A stretch of 64,000 bases of DNA, taken from NCBI GenBank assembly GCA_029959085.1, contig JARWIR010000018.1, forward strand, positions 20,273,001 through 20,337,000, in the 5' to 3' direction. Shown piece by piece: positions 37,344 through 48,377 of this stretch. Both the position numbers and the translations under genes were made by a program. This DNA comes from Nemophila menziesii (lineage: Eukaryota > Streptophyta > Magnoliopsida > Boraginales > Hydrophyllaceae). The stretch's first letter is position 1, and each line of letters opens with the position of its first letter. The notes beneath the pieces are model-generated. The model did no database searches. It was not told where the DNA came from and worked only from the letters and a program-made list of their open reading frames with translations.

Positions 37344-40300
37344 ATGGGTGATTTTCAGAAATTCTTCAATAGAGTGAGGGGTTTGAGTATTAATATTCCG
37401 TTACTTGAGGCAATTCGAGATATTCCTAAGTATACGAAGTTTTTGAAGAGGGCCCTCACTAATAAAAGGCCCTACTGTGATAATGAGATGATTGGCCTTC
37501 CTGAAGAGTGTAGTGCGATTTGCCAGAGCAAATTACCTCCGAAGTTAGTTGATCCGAGGAGTTTCACGATTCCCATATCGATTGGAGAAGAATGGAAAGG
37601 AAAGGCGCTATGCGATTTAGGGTCAAGCATCAACTTGATGCCTAAGTCAGTCTTTGATAAGCTTAAAATTGGAAATGCAAGACCCACCTCTATGGTCTTG
37701 CAAATGGCGGACAGGTCTCTTGCTCATCCTGAAGGCCGTATTGAGGATGTCCTTGTTAAGGCAGGTACACTTATATTTCCTGTTGATTTCGTAATTCTTG
37801 AATACAATGCAGATAGAAATGTCCCCATTATTTTGGGTAGACCCTTCCTAGCTACAGGGAGGACATTGATCGATGTAGAGAATGGCGAATTAACGATGAG
37901 GATACAAGATGAGGAAGTGAAATTCAATGTATTTCGAGCCATGAAATTCCCAGATTCTCAGGAAGATTGCTTCAGAATGGATGTAGTAGAGCAAGCATCG
38001 CAAAAGGTATTTAATTGTTTAAATTTTGATGATATCTTGCAGGCTGCTTTGACATTAGATTCACCTGAGATGATGGAGGAGCTTACAGAAACAGTGGCAG
38101 CTCTCAATTCTGAAAATCCGAAATATAGGCGTCTTGCCTATGAACCTGTGAGAGAACCGGGGGAGATTATTCCTAAAAAGAAACCTTCAATTGAATCTCC
38201 TCCGGAATTGGAAGAAAAACCATTGCCAGCACACTTGAGGTATGCATATTTGGGTACTGATGAAACTCTACCTGTTATTGTTTCAGCTAATTTAACAGGT
38301 CCTCAAGAAGATAAACTGTTGCGTGTGTTAAGAGCCAACAAAGAAGCAATAGGTTGGACAATTGCTGACATCAAAGGCATTAGTCCATCCTATTGTCAAC
38401 ACAAAATCATACTAGAAGATATTAATGCACGCTCAGTTGAAGGTCAAAGAAGATTAATGCCAGCCATGAAGGATGTGGTGAAGAAGGAGGTGATTAAACT
38501 TTTAGATGCGGGGATTATTTATCCCATTTCGAGTAGTGAATGGGTGAGTCCAGTTCAGTGTGTACCGAAGAAAGGAGGAATTACAACAGTTCTTAATGAT
38601 AAAAATGAGGCGATTCCTTCAAGAACGGTAGTAGGTTGGAGAGTTTGCATGGATTACAGAAAGCTGAACAAGGCCACCAGAAAAGATCATTTCCCTTTGC
38701 CCTTCATTGATCAGATGTTAGACAAATTAGCCGGAAGAGAATATTATTGTTTCTTGGATGGTTACTCCGGGTACAATCAGATTTACGTGGCTCCAGAAGA
38801 TCAACATAAGACTACCTTTACATGCCCATTTGGTACTTTTGCATATCGCAGAATGCCATTTGGATTGTGTAATGCTCCCGCTACTTTTCAGAGATGCATG
38901 ATGGCCATCTTCTGGGATATGATAGATAATTTCCTTGAAGTGTTTATGGATGATTTCTCCGTGTTTGGTGATGATTTTGATATATGTCTAGATAACTTGG
39001 AGAAAGTGTTAGTGAGATGCAAGGAAACAGATTTGGTGCTCAACTGGGAGAAGTGTCATTTCATGGTTCGTGAAGGTATTGTTCTGGGTCACAAAGTTTC
39101 GTGTGTTGGATTAGAGGTTGATAGAGCGAAGATCGAGGTAATTAAAACTCTTCCCCCTCCTGTTTCTGTTAAAGGGGTAAGGAGTTTTCTTGGCCATGCT
39201 GGCTTTTATAGGCGTTTTATTAAAGATTTTTCTAAGATTGCTAAACCACTATGCAACTTACTCGAAAAGGATTGCAAATTCCTTTTTGATGAAGCTTGTT
39301 TAGCGGCCTTCAAAGCAATCAAAGAAAAGCTTATTTCTGCTCCTATAGTGTTACCTCCAGATTGGAATTTACCGTTTGAGGTTATGTGTGATGCGAGTGA
39401 TTTGTGTATGGGAGCTGTATTAGGACAAAGAAAAGAGAAGGTTTTTCATTCGATTTACTATGCTAGTAAAACTTTTAGTGGTGCTCAGATTAATTACAAA
39501 GTTACAGAAAAAGAGTTGCTAGCAGTTGTATATTCGTTTGATAAATTTCGCTCTTATCTTCTTGGAGCGAAAGTTATTGTCTATACAGATCATTCCGCGA
39601 TCAGATTCCTTATGGAGAAGAAAGATGCGAAACCAAGGTTGATCAGATGGGTGTTATTGCTTCAAGAGTTCGATTTAGAGATCAAAGATAGAAAGGGTTG
39701 TGAGAATCAGGTTGCAGATCATCTGTCGCGCTTAGAGGGTTCAGAGATGAATAGTGGTACTGAAGCAGTTAGAGAAGAGTTTCCTGATGAGAGTTTATTC
39801 GTTGTTCAAGATTATGAGGCTTCGTGGTATGCAGATATTGCGAATTTAGTGGTGAGTGGTGTTTTTCCTGAAGGTTCTACTTATCAAGAAAGAAAAAGGT
39901 TAGCTCATCGTGCTAGACAGTTCTTTTGGGAGGATCCGTTCCTCTATAAAGTTTGTGCTGACCAAATGATACGAAGATGTGTAGCAAGGGAAGAGACTCA
40001 AGCCATTATAGCTGGATGCCATGATTCATTATATGGAGGACATTTTAAAGGAGACAGAACTGCTGCAAAGGTATTTCAATCAGGTTTTTACTGGCCTTCT
40101 CTTATAAAAGATTGTCATGAATATGTTAAGAAATGTACGAGATGCCAGTTTACCGGAAACATATCTAAGAGGGATGAGATGCCGCGTAATAATGTGTTAG
40201 AGGTTGAGATATTCGATGTTTGGGGCATAGACTTTATGGGTCCCTTCGTTCCTTCAAATGGTAACCTCTATATCTTATTAGCCGTTGATTATGTGTCTAA

Positions 40301-41129
40301 GTGGGTAGAAGCGGTGGCTTTACCTACTAATGATTCACGAGTGCTGATTAAGTTCTTGAAATCACATATTTTCACTAGACATGGCACACCTAGAGTGATT
40401 ATTAGCGATGGAGGATCTCATTTTGTTAATAAATATCTGAAGACTATTCTAGAGAAATATGGAGTTAGACACCGTGTATCTACTGCGTATCATCCACAAT
40501 CCAATGGTCAAGCTGAAGTTTCGAACCGTGAAGTCAAGTCAATCCTAGAGAAAACCGTTGGTCCTACAAGAAAAGATTGGTCAATGAAGTTAGATGATGC
40601 GTTGTGGGCCTATCGTACTGCATTTAAAACTCCAGTTGGTGCATCTCCATATCGTATGGTGTATGGTAAGGCTTGTCACTTACCTTTAGAGCTTGAAATG
40701 GGTGCCTATTGGGCGATTGCGCAGTTGAACTTAGACCCTATCTTAGCCGGAAAGAATCGTATGATGAAGCTTAATGAACTTGACGAATTCCGATTGCATG
40801 CTTATGAAAATGCTAAACTTTACAAAGAAAATACAAAGAAATGGCATGACAATCGGATTCGTCCAAAGAACTTTGAAGTGGGGCAAAAAGTATTAAAGTA
40901 TAATTCAAAGTTCAGCAATTTTCCGGGTAAGTTAAGATCTAAGTGGTCAGGTCCATACATAGTGACCAAAGTTACACCTCATGGGGCGATAGAAATAGAA
41001 CATCCGCTAGAGAACCGTACCTTTATGGTTAACGGTCACAGACTGAAGATATACCATGGAGGTGAAGATACCAATCGCTCGAAACATCCACATCCCGGGG
41101 AGGTCATGTATCTCCTCGAGACTCCTTAG
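37344..41129 (+). CDS. pol: Element C Pol polyprotein (protease, RT, RNase H, integrase)
   Basis: 1,261 codons in the same frame as gag. Retropepsin: [12 protein letters not shown], with Asp91-Leu-Gly in the active site. [22 protein letters not shown] and FMDDFSVF at about residues 533-540. RNase [16 protein letters not shown] and [17 protein letters not shown], ending in [11 protein letters not shown]. Integrase: a zinc region ([13 protein letters not shown], then CTRCQF), catalytic Asp963, Asp1022 and Glu1058 (spacing D-X58-D-X35-E), then a [20 protein letters not shown]-terminal domain. No stop interrupts it. The ATG used here is internal. The natural product is expected to be a Gag-Pol fusion, so the true start is at 35496 if the TAG is passed. 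Confidence 0.95.
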   Translation: MGDFQKFFNRVRGLSINIPLLEAIRDIPKYTKFLKRALTNKRPYCDNEMIGLPEECSAICQSKLPPKLVDPRSFTIPISIGEEWKGKALCDLGSSINLMPKSVFDKLKIGNARPTSMVLQMADRSLAHPEGRIEDVLVKAGTLIFPVDFVILEYNADRNVPIILGRPFLATGRTLIDVENGELTMRIQDEEVKFNVFRAMKFPDSQEDCFRMDVVEQASQKVFNCLNFDDILQAALTLDSPEMMEELTETVAALNSENPKYRRLAYEPVREPGEIIPKKKPSIESPPELEEKPLPAHLRYAYLGTDETLPVIVSANLTGPQEDKLLRVLRANKEAIGWTIADIKGISPSYCQHKIILEDINARSVEGQRRLMPAMKDVVKKEVIKLLDAGIIYPISSSEWVSPVQCVPKKGGITTVLNDKNEAIPSRTVVGWRVCMDYRKLNKATRKDHFPLPFIDQMLDKLAGREYYCFLDGYSGYNQIYVAPEDQHKTTFTCPFGTFAYRRMPFGLCNAPATFQRCMMAIFWDMIDNFLEVFMDDFSVFGDDFDICLDNLEKVLVRCKETDLVLNWEKCHFMVREGIVLGHKVSCVGLEVDRAKIEVIKTLPPPVSVKGVRSFLGHAGFYRRFIKDFSKIAKPLCNLLEKDCKFLFDEACLAAFKAIKEKLISAPIVLPPDWNLPFEVMCDASDLCMGAVLGQRKEKVFHSIYYASKTFSGAQINYKVTEKELLAVVYSFDKFRSYLLGAKVIVYTDHSAIRFLMEKKDAKPRLIRWVLLLQEFDLEIKDRKGCENQVADHLSRLEGSEMNSGTEAVREEFPDESLFVVQDYEASWYADIANLVVSGVFPEGSTYQERKRLAHRARQFFWEDPFLYKVCADQMIRRCVAREETQAIIAGCHDSLYGGHFKGDRTAAKVFQSGFYWPSLIKDCHEYVKKCTRCQFTGNISKRDEMPRNNVLEVEIFDVWGIDFMGPFVPSNGNLYILLAVDYVSKWVEAVALPTNDSRVLIKFLKSHIFTRHGTPRVIISDGGSHFVNKYLKTILEKYGVRHRVSTAYHPQSNGQAEVSNREVKSILEKTVGPTRKDWSMKLDDALWAYRTAFKTPVGASPYRMVYGKACHLPLELEMGAYWAIAQLNLDPILAGKNRMMKLNELDEFRLHAYENAKLYKENTKKWHDNRIRPKNFEVGQKVLKYNSKFSNFPGKLRSKWSGPYIVTKVTPHGAIEIEHPLENRTFMVNGHRLKIYHGGEDTNRSKHPHPGEVMYLLETP

Positions 41130-41364
41130 AAGCGTGAGGTAACCCGTCGAGCTTAACGACGTTAAACAAAAGCCAATTACTTGTATATTAGCTGAGTTTT
41201 TATATTTTTGCAATTTAGATTAGTTTGATTTTCGTAATTTTATTGTTTTTATTAAGAAATGAGGAAGGGTAGTTGTTTTTGATGATTTCAGGGGTAAAAA
41301 GGACTTGAGTTTGGGGTCGATTTGGCGAAAACAGAAGAAAAAGAGGTTGGATGTCCAGGAGAAA

Positions 41365-41809
41365 CCGGGAACCCGGTTTCACAAGACCGGGGACCCGGTT
41401 TTGGAGCTGGTACCACCCTCCTCAACGCGACACCTTGCGTTTTGGGTTCATGACACAGCATCGGAACCGGGAACCCGCATGTGGCAAAACCGGGTACCCG
41501 GTTTTGGTGCTGTAACTTTTGAAAATCTCTGACCCAGCGTTTTGGTGGCTTGCGTTTTCGTGCGTTTTGATTCGCGCCATCGACACAAAACCGGGAACCC
41601 GCATGCCACAGAACCGGGTACCCGGTTTCGGAGCTGCTGATGGTGAAATTCTCTGGTCCAGCGTCTTGAGGTGCTGCGTTTTGGCGCGTTTTGACTCGCG
41701 CCATCGAGAAAATCCGGGAACCCGCATTCCACAGAACCGGGTACCCGGTTTCGGCGAGCAAAATCCCTGACCCAGCGTCTTGGGATCCAGCGTTTTGGTG
41801 CGTTTTGAG

Positions 41810-41840
<31 letters not shown>

Positions 41841-41925
41841 ACAATTATTTTTCCGCGCCGTCACAGCGACGCGGAACCGGGAACCCGGTTTGCCAAAACC
41901 GGGGACCCGGTTTGAAAGCTGTGAT
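41365..41925 (+). repeat. Palindrome-rich ~124-bp tandem repeat of element C
   Basis: Paired motifs, CCGGGAACCCG and then ACCGGGTACCCGGT, recur at about 41373, 41468, 41592, 41716 and 41877. The three middle units have a period of 123-125 bp. ACCGGGTACCCGGT is a perfect 14-bp palindrome. The GCGTTTTG tract between motifs is also repeated. The region lies between pol and ORF3, with a run of about 28 A at 41809-41836. A further lone pair of motifs appears after ORF3 at 44440-44480. Frames open through it are artefacts. Confidence 0.9.
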
Positions 41926-42304
41926 GTCGGTTTTTGAGGTGTTTTAACCTAGTTCTTAGCCTCTTTTCCAAGTCTTTACCTAAAACGCACCAATAGCCTC
42001 CCCACCTCCGAAATTCATCTACCAAAACACTATATATCATCAAATCCTACCCTCTTTCACCACAAAAACATAAGATCAACTCACCTCCTCTCCAAAATAA
42101 CATCAAATCCTTAGTTTTTCCCAAGATTCTTCTTCACCCAATTCCTTAAATTAAACCCAATTCTTTCTTCTCCCTTACAAATTAACCAAGACCCATCTCA
42201 TATTTCACCTAGTTCTTAAGTTCTTAAACCTCAAAACATCAAAATTCTAAACTTTTTCTCTAAGTTTCTCATTATTTGAAGTTTTGAGTTTGGGGTGAAA
42301 AGAG
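41926..42304 (+). other. ORF3 leader of element C
   Basis: C/T- and A-rich non-coding leader between the tandem repeat and ORF3. It resembles a plant 5' untranslated region. Related leaders exist in A (19690-19930) and B (27550-27980), both on the minus strand. How ORF3 is expressed, by splicing or from its own promoter, cannot be seen. Confidence 0.5.
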
Positions 42305-43621
42305 ATGACTAACAGAACCGGTGATTTCCGAAGAACTGCTCCTAGAAGGAAGACCACCATTGGTGGTTCTCAAGAACAAGCTATTGAGATTCTTGATTCG
42401 CGTCCTGAACGAAAAATTGACGAAGTTAAGCTTGATTCTAACAGAAAAGAAATCACAGGTCTAAAGAGAAGATTGATGGATGAGATTGAAAGTGAGAAGG
42501 AACCAGAAGAGGAAATTGCGAAGAACATTGAGGAAGAAACTGAACAAGAGATTCCGGAAGCACCCGTTACGAAACCTCCGCGTATGAAGATGTGGGCCCA
42601 CAAGCCTAAGAGGGTTTACACTTGTTGGAATACTCAGGTTCGTGAAAGAATTGAATTTTTGAAATTTGGTGAGGAGACGAATTTTCCTAAGGGTATTATG
42701 AGTAGTGATTACAAGGAATATGTTGTGACATGTGCTAAGTTTGGTTGGAAGGCGTTACAAGAAAGGAAGCTTGAGTTTATTCCTACTTTTGTGCGAGAAT
42801 TTTACGAAGGTTTAGCTACCTCCCATGATGCCATTGATATCCGCAAAAAGGTAGTTCCTTTCTCTATTGAACGTATTCGGAAATCATTGAAACTACCCAA
42901 CTTTTCTGGAACATGCCCCTTCCAAGAAACTCTTAATGACCCTTCTTTTGATTTTGAATCCCTTTGGGGGACCGTGCTTGTTAATGGGACTAGCCCAATT
43001 CCGGAAGGTGAAAGGTATCCTGGACAGTTTTACAGCAGTAGTTTGACACCTCGTGCTAAGGTTTGGTCTCGTTTCATAATACCCACTTTCTTTGGTATTA
43101 AACACACTTCCGAGTTGAAGAAAGAGCACATATTTGTTATTAAGTGTATTTTGGAGGAGAAACCATTTGATGTTGCTAAGATCATTTATGATACAATCAT
43201 GGAGTTCGCGAAATCACCAATGAAACAACAAAATCTGAAGTTTCCTTGTACTATTACTCAGTTGTGCCTAGACGCAAAGATTCCGCGTAAGGACGCAGAT
43301 ATTGATACTGTTTCAGTTGGTGTGAGTATAGCTTTGAGCACAATCAAGAACATCCATGAAGAGGCAACACGAGCTACAAGAAGTCCAAGAACTCCTCAAT
43401 CAAAGAAAGCGAAAACTGTACCTGAGTTGGAAGCGAAGATTCAGGTGTTGGAAGAGAATCAGGAGAGGATGATTGCTACCTTGGGAAACGTTACAAAAGA
43501 ATTGGACCTGCTTCGAAATTTAATCCTAGGCGTAAATACACTTCAAAACGCGATTTATGATGCTGTTACGCGAGATAAAGGTCCAGAACGCAACACCGAT
43601 AACCAGCCTCGCGCTGGTTAA
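42305..43621 (+). CDS. Element C ORF3 (Athila third ORF, function unknown)
   Basis: 438 codons downstream of pol, where Athila elements carry their so-called env-like ORF. The protein starts MTNRTGDFRRTAPRRKTT, basic, then has an acidic segment. A central domain follows at about residues 90-320, with FGWKALQERKLEFIP, then FVREFYEGL, then VVPFSIERIRKSLKLPNF. I recognise this layout from the putative plant transposon protein domain that accompanies Gypsy elements. Near the C-terminus, VPELEAKIQVLEENQERM and the following residues look like a coiled coil. I see no signal peptide and no convincing membrane segment, so an envelope role is not supported by sequence. A decayed copy remains in B, and A has lost it. 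Confidence 0.85.
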   Translation: MTNRTGDFRRTAPRRKTTIGGSQEQAIEILDSRPERKIDEVKLDSNRKEITGLKRRLMDEIESEKEPEEEIAKNIEEETEQEIPEAPVTKPPRMKMWAHKPKRVYTCWNTQVRERIEFLKFGEETNFPKGIMSSDYKEYVVTCAKFGWKALQERKLEFIPTFVREFYEGLATSHDAIDIRKKVVPFSIERIRKSLKLPNFSGTCPFQETLNDPSFDFESLWGTVLVNGTSPIPEGERYPGQFYSSSLTPRAKVWSRFIIPTFFGIKHTSELKKEHIFVIKCILEEKPFDVAKIIYDTIMEFAKSPMKQQNLKFPCTITQLCLDAKIPRKDADIDTVSVGVSIALSTIKNIHEEATRATRSPRTPQSKKAKTVPELEAKIQVLEENQERMIATLGNVTKELDLLRNLILGVNTLQNAIYDAVTRDKGPERNTDNQPRAG

Positions 43622-45105
43622 GATACGTTTTCTAAACTTTCCTCTTAGTGTATATTAGTTTAAATGCTTTATTGAGTCTTTCCGAGTCGTGGGGACACGG
43701 CTCATTTTTGAGTTTGGGGTGGGGTTCGTTGCCTCATCCCAGTTTTTTATGTGTTATTTGCTTTATTTGCTTTCAATAAAAGAATCTTCGGAGTTGCGTT
43801 TGACTGTAGAAATTTTTAAATATCCCTTTAAGCATACTTTTGATAAATCTATGATAGTAAATAGTGGACTTTAGGGATTGATATAAAACGCACTTACAAT
43901 TGCATGCGAACATAGGTAATTGATAGGAAAAATTAATGAACAATGCAGATGAAGTAAGCTTGTACTCAAGGAATATGTTTGGTGTGTAGAACGTGAAATC
44001 TTAATTAGTAGAGAACCCACCTAGATATGAACTAAAGACAAGCTATGTACTTAGGAAAATGATAGGGGCAGTTCTTTGTTAGCCATTTGTGTCTTTTTAG
44101 CCTGCTATCCCTTGTATTAATTATTATCCGTCTTAGCCCACTTCGAGCCTTTAGACCTTTCTTTGTAGCCACGATATAAGCCATTATCCCTTAGATTATT
44201 AGGCATGACCATATGACCCGCACTTGAATCACAATCCTGAGACATGTCTCGAGCTTGAGTTTGGGGTGGTGGGACCACATATGGGGAATTAAATGGGTAG
44301 GGATCGATGTGCTTTGTATTGTAGCACAATTGCAGATGATATATACTTGTAACCCTTTGCCGGGAATGAAGAAAAATGAAAAAGAAAGAAAAAAAAAATG
44401 AAAAAAAAAAAAAAAAAAATTGAAAAATCATACAGTAGGAACCGGGAACCCGGATTCGTCAAAACCGGGTACCCGGTTTGCTTCTGTACAAAAAAAAAGA
44501 AAAAAAGAAAAAGAAAAATATGAATGAATAAAACATCCGGCAAAGTGGAATTTTCTGAAAATCATCTTATTTATAGTGGGTAGACATGGGACGCTAAATT
44601 GTTGCGTATATGGGTGAGTGAGAACATCTTTTTGAGCGTTAACTCAAGCTCGAGGACATTGTTGATGGTAAGTGAGGAGAGAGCCAAAAGCTCACTTCAA
44701 ATTTACCAAATATACATCCACACCCGTCCTGAAGCCAATATTATAACCGTAAAGACCTCGTGATTCCTAAGTGCATAGTGAATTTATGATTCTGTTAATA
44801 GGGAATAGACTAGGTGGAGCGTTCAAAGCGAGTTAGGATTAATGACCACCCTATAGCCATCATACAGAGATGAGTACAAGTGTAACCTTCAAGCATTGCG
44901 ACTTTAATTTTATGATTGAGATTATTTATGTTTGATGTTGCATGATTAGTGTATGTGTATATTAGTTTTTAGAGTTTGCTATATGAGATTTATTTTGAGT
45001 TTTGCTTTAGGGTTTATTTACTAGCTTCTATTGTTTATACACTTACTTCTACCCCTTTGTTTTGTTTTACTTTGTCGGGACGACAAAGGTTTGAGTTGGG
45101 GGTCT
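43622..45105 (+). other. Element C 3' internal region and polypurine tract
   Basis: Non-coding sequence after ORF3, homologous to 25489-26949 in B. It contains A-rich runs near 44380-44420 and 44495-44520, with one CCGGGAACCCG/ACCGGGTACCCGG motif pair between them. It ends with the polypurine tract GAGTTGGGGGTCT at about 45093-45105, next to the 3' LTR. Confidence 0.75.
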
Positions 45106-46667
45106 TGATGTCTCCCTAATTGTTCTTATTTTAGACCCTTAGGAGACATCATTTTTGGTGTTTATTTAATTAATTTGATAGACTTTTGTACTAAATATTC
45201 AATAATCCGGAATTACCTTTTTATTTCTAGCATTTTTAATTTATTAAACTTTTGCGCGTAATATTGGTATTTTAGTGTAAAGTTTACAGGTTTTAGATGT
45301 TAGCTAGGAGAGGAATCCGAGGAGAAGGTCAAAGATCGTGAATTAGAGTCAAGACTTGAAGACAAATCCCGAAGATATTATTTTTAGAGCTGAAAATCCA
45401 CTTTCCAGGCCATAGATTTCTGATTTCGAGGTGCTTAAGCGATGATTTAGCCGCTGACCTTTGAAGAGAAATCATTCCTTATCGAGTTACGGAACTTTAG
45501 CAACTGGAATGAGGTCAATCGGAGTTGTAACGCATCGGGAAAAGCTGTTTTAGTGAAGGTCTATCATCAGTTACGGGATTTTGGGCTTAGAAAGTGGGCT
45601 TGGACATTTAATTAGGCTTTTATTTTCTGGTTCAAGCCCTAGTCCGAATTTTTACTTATAAAAGGAGGTCTGGACTTCTATTTTTCACACAATTCACATT
45701 CCACAAGATTAAACACCAGAGAGAAGCAACAGAAGGAAGAAAGAAGAAGCTACAAGAGCTGGAGTGGGTCTATAGCTCCGTTCGTAGTCATTCCAATTCC
45801 GGAAATTAGGTTCTTTTCGTATTTTAATTTTGTAAACAATATGAATTCCAATTCTTTTAATTTAGTTTTTGTTTTTAATATGAGCTAAACAACTCATAGT
45901 GCTTGAGAACAAACAATGGGTGAATCCTAGTTTTATTTTATAACGAATGTTGAATTTGGGTTTCTGTTAAATTAAATTAAATCAGGTCTTTTACTCTTTT
46001 CGACAATTTATGATTATTTACTGATTTTAGAGTCGCGAACTAAAATTAGGTATTAGTATCTAAGCTATTCCACATATGTGGCGTGTGGATCATCTTGACG
46101 GGGGGTTTAGGTACAGAATTAATTGTTCAATCTGGGATAAAAACTATTGATTCTGACGAACTTAGTTAATCCTAGGGCCAAAGTGGTAATAAATCTTAAT
46201 CATCCAACGGTGGATCATATTTACCCTGACGGGACTAGTGACACTTTAGGATTGCCTTATAGTCCACCCTGACGGGGGTATAAGGAATTTAGAATCCCGA
46301 CCATTGTAATTGACTGATTTAGCCCTTAAACAACATAAGTTAGAAAGTAAAATTAGGAGGATCCTTGCGTTCTCAAGTACTACATCTCATATTGCGTTTT
46401 CACTTATTTTACTTGCGTCTTAGCTTCTACTTGCATTTAATTATTTGTCTTTTATTCATTAGCTTCAATCAACAAAACCAAACAATTATTTTATTATCTT
46501 TTATTTTTCATAAGTGCATCAATCACTACTTGCTAAACATTGTGATCAACCATCCGTCCTTGGAACGAATCTGTATTATCATACATACTACTTGGGACAA
46601 CCGTACACTTGCGGTTGTGGTCCGATTAGCATTTGCATTTATTTTTAGAACACACAAAGGACCACCA
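45106..46667 (+). repeat. 3' LTR of element C
   Basis: 1,562 bp, about ten differences from 33800-35361. It begins TGATGTCTCCC, carries the TATA motif at 45657 and ends GGACCACCA. GCATT of element A follows. Confidence 0.95.
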
Positions 46668-46672
46668 GCATT

Positions 46673-48252
46673 CTCTTGAGAGCTTCAACAAGAGGTATAT
46701 TAACTTCCAATTTCTTCAACATGTCAATGAACTTCTTGAATTCCAGGTCATTGTCCTTCTTTCTGACACGTGAAGGGTATGGTGGTGGCGGGCGTGTATT
46801 GAGTTCCACTGGTTTTCTTGTCTGGTCAGGTGTCTCGGTTTGAACACTCTTTGGTTTAACTACCTCCTCAACTGTATCTTTGATTGTTTCTTCCCCCCTC
46901 TGTTCTGGAATAGGGATTGGTTCTGGTTCTGGTCTTGGTGGAGGTAGTTGTTTTCCACTTCGCAATTCAACTGCATGGCAAGTATCATCTCTAGGAGCAA
47001 TAGTATCACTTGGGAGTTGCCCTTTTGGCCTATTTTGTAATGTACTCGCCAGATGTGATATAGTATGCTCTAGTTGCTTGATAATCTTCTGCTGGGTTCG
47101 AACTTTCTGTTGGCTATGACTCATTTTCTCAGCTGCTTGCATTAATTTAGCCATACTCAAATTCAAGCTTGGGATTAGTTCCTTCTTTGCCAGTTGCGTT
47201 GATTGTTTAGGTGGATCTTTCTTTGGTTCTTGACAAGCTTTTTCAGCAATGGGTGCCTTTTTCTGAATGGGTTGTGGTGGATTATAGGATTGAGGTTGGG
47301 GTTTATGATAAGTCTCTTGCTTTCTGACCCAACTCTTTTGTTGTGGAGGTTGTTGATAATTAGTGTAGCTTTCTTGAGGATAAGTATAACCATTAGAATA
47401 ATAGTTATCTTGAGGATATGTAACGGAAGCTACTGCTGGATTATTCATACACCCTTCCCACACGTGATTTCTTGATCCGCAACCAGGACACGAAGGAATT
47501 GTGCGTACTGTATTCACCTGAGCAATTGTTCGGGCTTGTTCTTGTAGTTCTTCGAGTTGGTTAGCCAATTCTTTAAGCTTCAGAGATTCTGAATTGTTTT
47601 CTTTTTCTGATCTCTTTGGCCAACTTCTCTCATTCTCAAGAACTCTTTCCATCCCCAACTCAGCTTCTTCAGGATCTAGCAACACAAAACTTGCGTTTAC
47701 TAACGAATCTGCTTTCTCTCTGGATTTATCATTATGGCCTCCACAAAACAAGGTTAAATAATATTCCGGCGAGGATCTATGATATGGACATCTCGCCTGC
47801 TTTTTTGTAAATCGTAACCATGATTCACCCAAACTCTCTTCGTCTTTCTGTATAAATTGTTCAAGCTCCAACATATCTTTGAAACGTCTACTAACCGGAT
47901 AGAAACGGTCTAGGAATCTTGTTTGAAGCTTGTCCCAATCTGGAATAACATGAGGGTACTGGGCATCATACCAACCGCTTGCACATATGGTCAAGAAGAA
48001 CTGGAACATCAGGTAATATACTTGTTCCCTAGTAACTCCTCTTACGATATAAGCATCACAGATCTGCATGAATTTCTGAATATATCGGATCGGATCTTGA
48101 TGTGCAACTCCGCTAAATAATCCATGAGATGCAAACTGAGTTAGCATCCCTGGATCAGGTTTAAATTTTGCGGCTTGGATTTCTGGAGCGCGAATTCCTC
48201 GTGGCTCCACTCTAAACTCGATGGGTAGCTCAAGTCTCCTTGGGTTCTCCAT
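46673..48252 (-). pseudogene. Element A gag
   Basis: The minus-strand frame is open from ATG at 48252 to the junction with element C. It starts MENPRRLELPIEFRVEPRG. The Gag core has SGWYDAQYPHVIPDWDKL and FLDRFYPVSRRF. The zinc knuckle CPGCGSRNHVWEGC fits C-X2-C-X4-H-X4-C. Pro/Gln-rich sequence follows, then the RPPPPYPSRVRKKDNDLEFK linker toward protease. There is no stop at the gag-protease linker, unlike element C. The frame ends artificially about ten codons into C's LTR. The rest of the polyprotein resumes at 33799. It belongs to a dead element, but this half is well preserved. Confidence 0.88.
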
Positions 48253-48352
48253 CTGTAACTAAATATGAAAAACAAAAACTAAAAACAAAAGCGTAAAATA
48301 GAACTAACTGAAATTAAAAGCACAAGATATATGCACAAGGACTAACGATGTA

Positions 48353-48371
48353 GTCCCCGGCAGCGGCGCCA
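48353..48371 (-). promoter_or_regulatory. Primer-binding site of element A
   Basis: TGGCGCCGCTGCCGGGGAC on the minus strand, next to the LTR at 48378. It is the same sequence as in B and C. Confidence 0.85.
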
Positions 48372-48377
48372 AAAACT

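Larger units (their letters stand above)
33800..46667 (+). mobile_element. Element C: 12.9-kb Athila-type Ty3/gypsy retrotransposon
   Basis: This 12,868-bp element was inserted into element A's gag-pol junction, with GCATT on both sides (33795-33799 and 46668-46672). The order is LTR, PBS, gag, pol, palindromic tandem repeat, ORF3, purine tract, LTR. The two 1,562-bp LTRs differ at about ten positions by eye. Length, PBS type, RT motif and an extra ORF downstream of pol all fit Athila. It is nearly intact: pol and ORF3 are open, but one TAG separates gag from pol. Confidence 0.95.

Noticed and set aside
41288..41915. Several long frames on both strands around 41.3-41.9 kb
   Set aside because: They come from the palindromic tandem repeat and the poly-A run of element C. 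The Phe or Lys runs are the A tract.
41365..41925. CRISPR-like array (regular repeats with spacers)
   Set aside because: The spacers between motifs are themselves repeated, the region lies inside a plant retrotransposon, and no cas genes exist. It is a tandem repeat.
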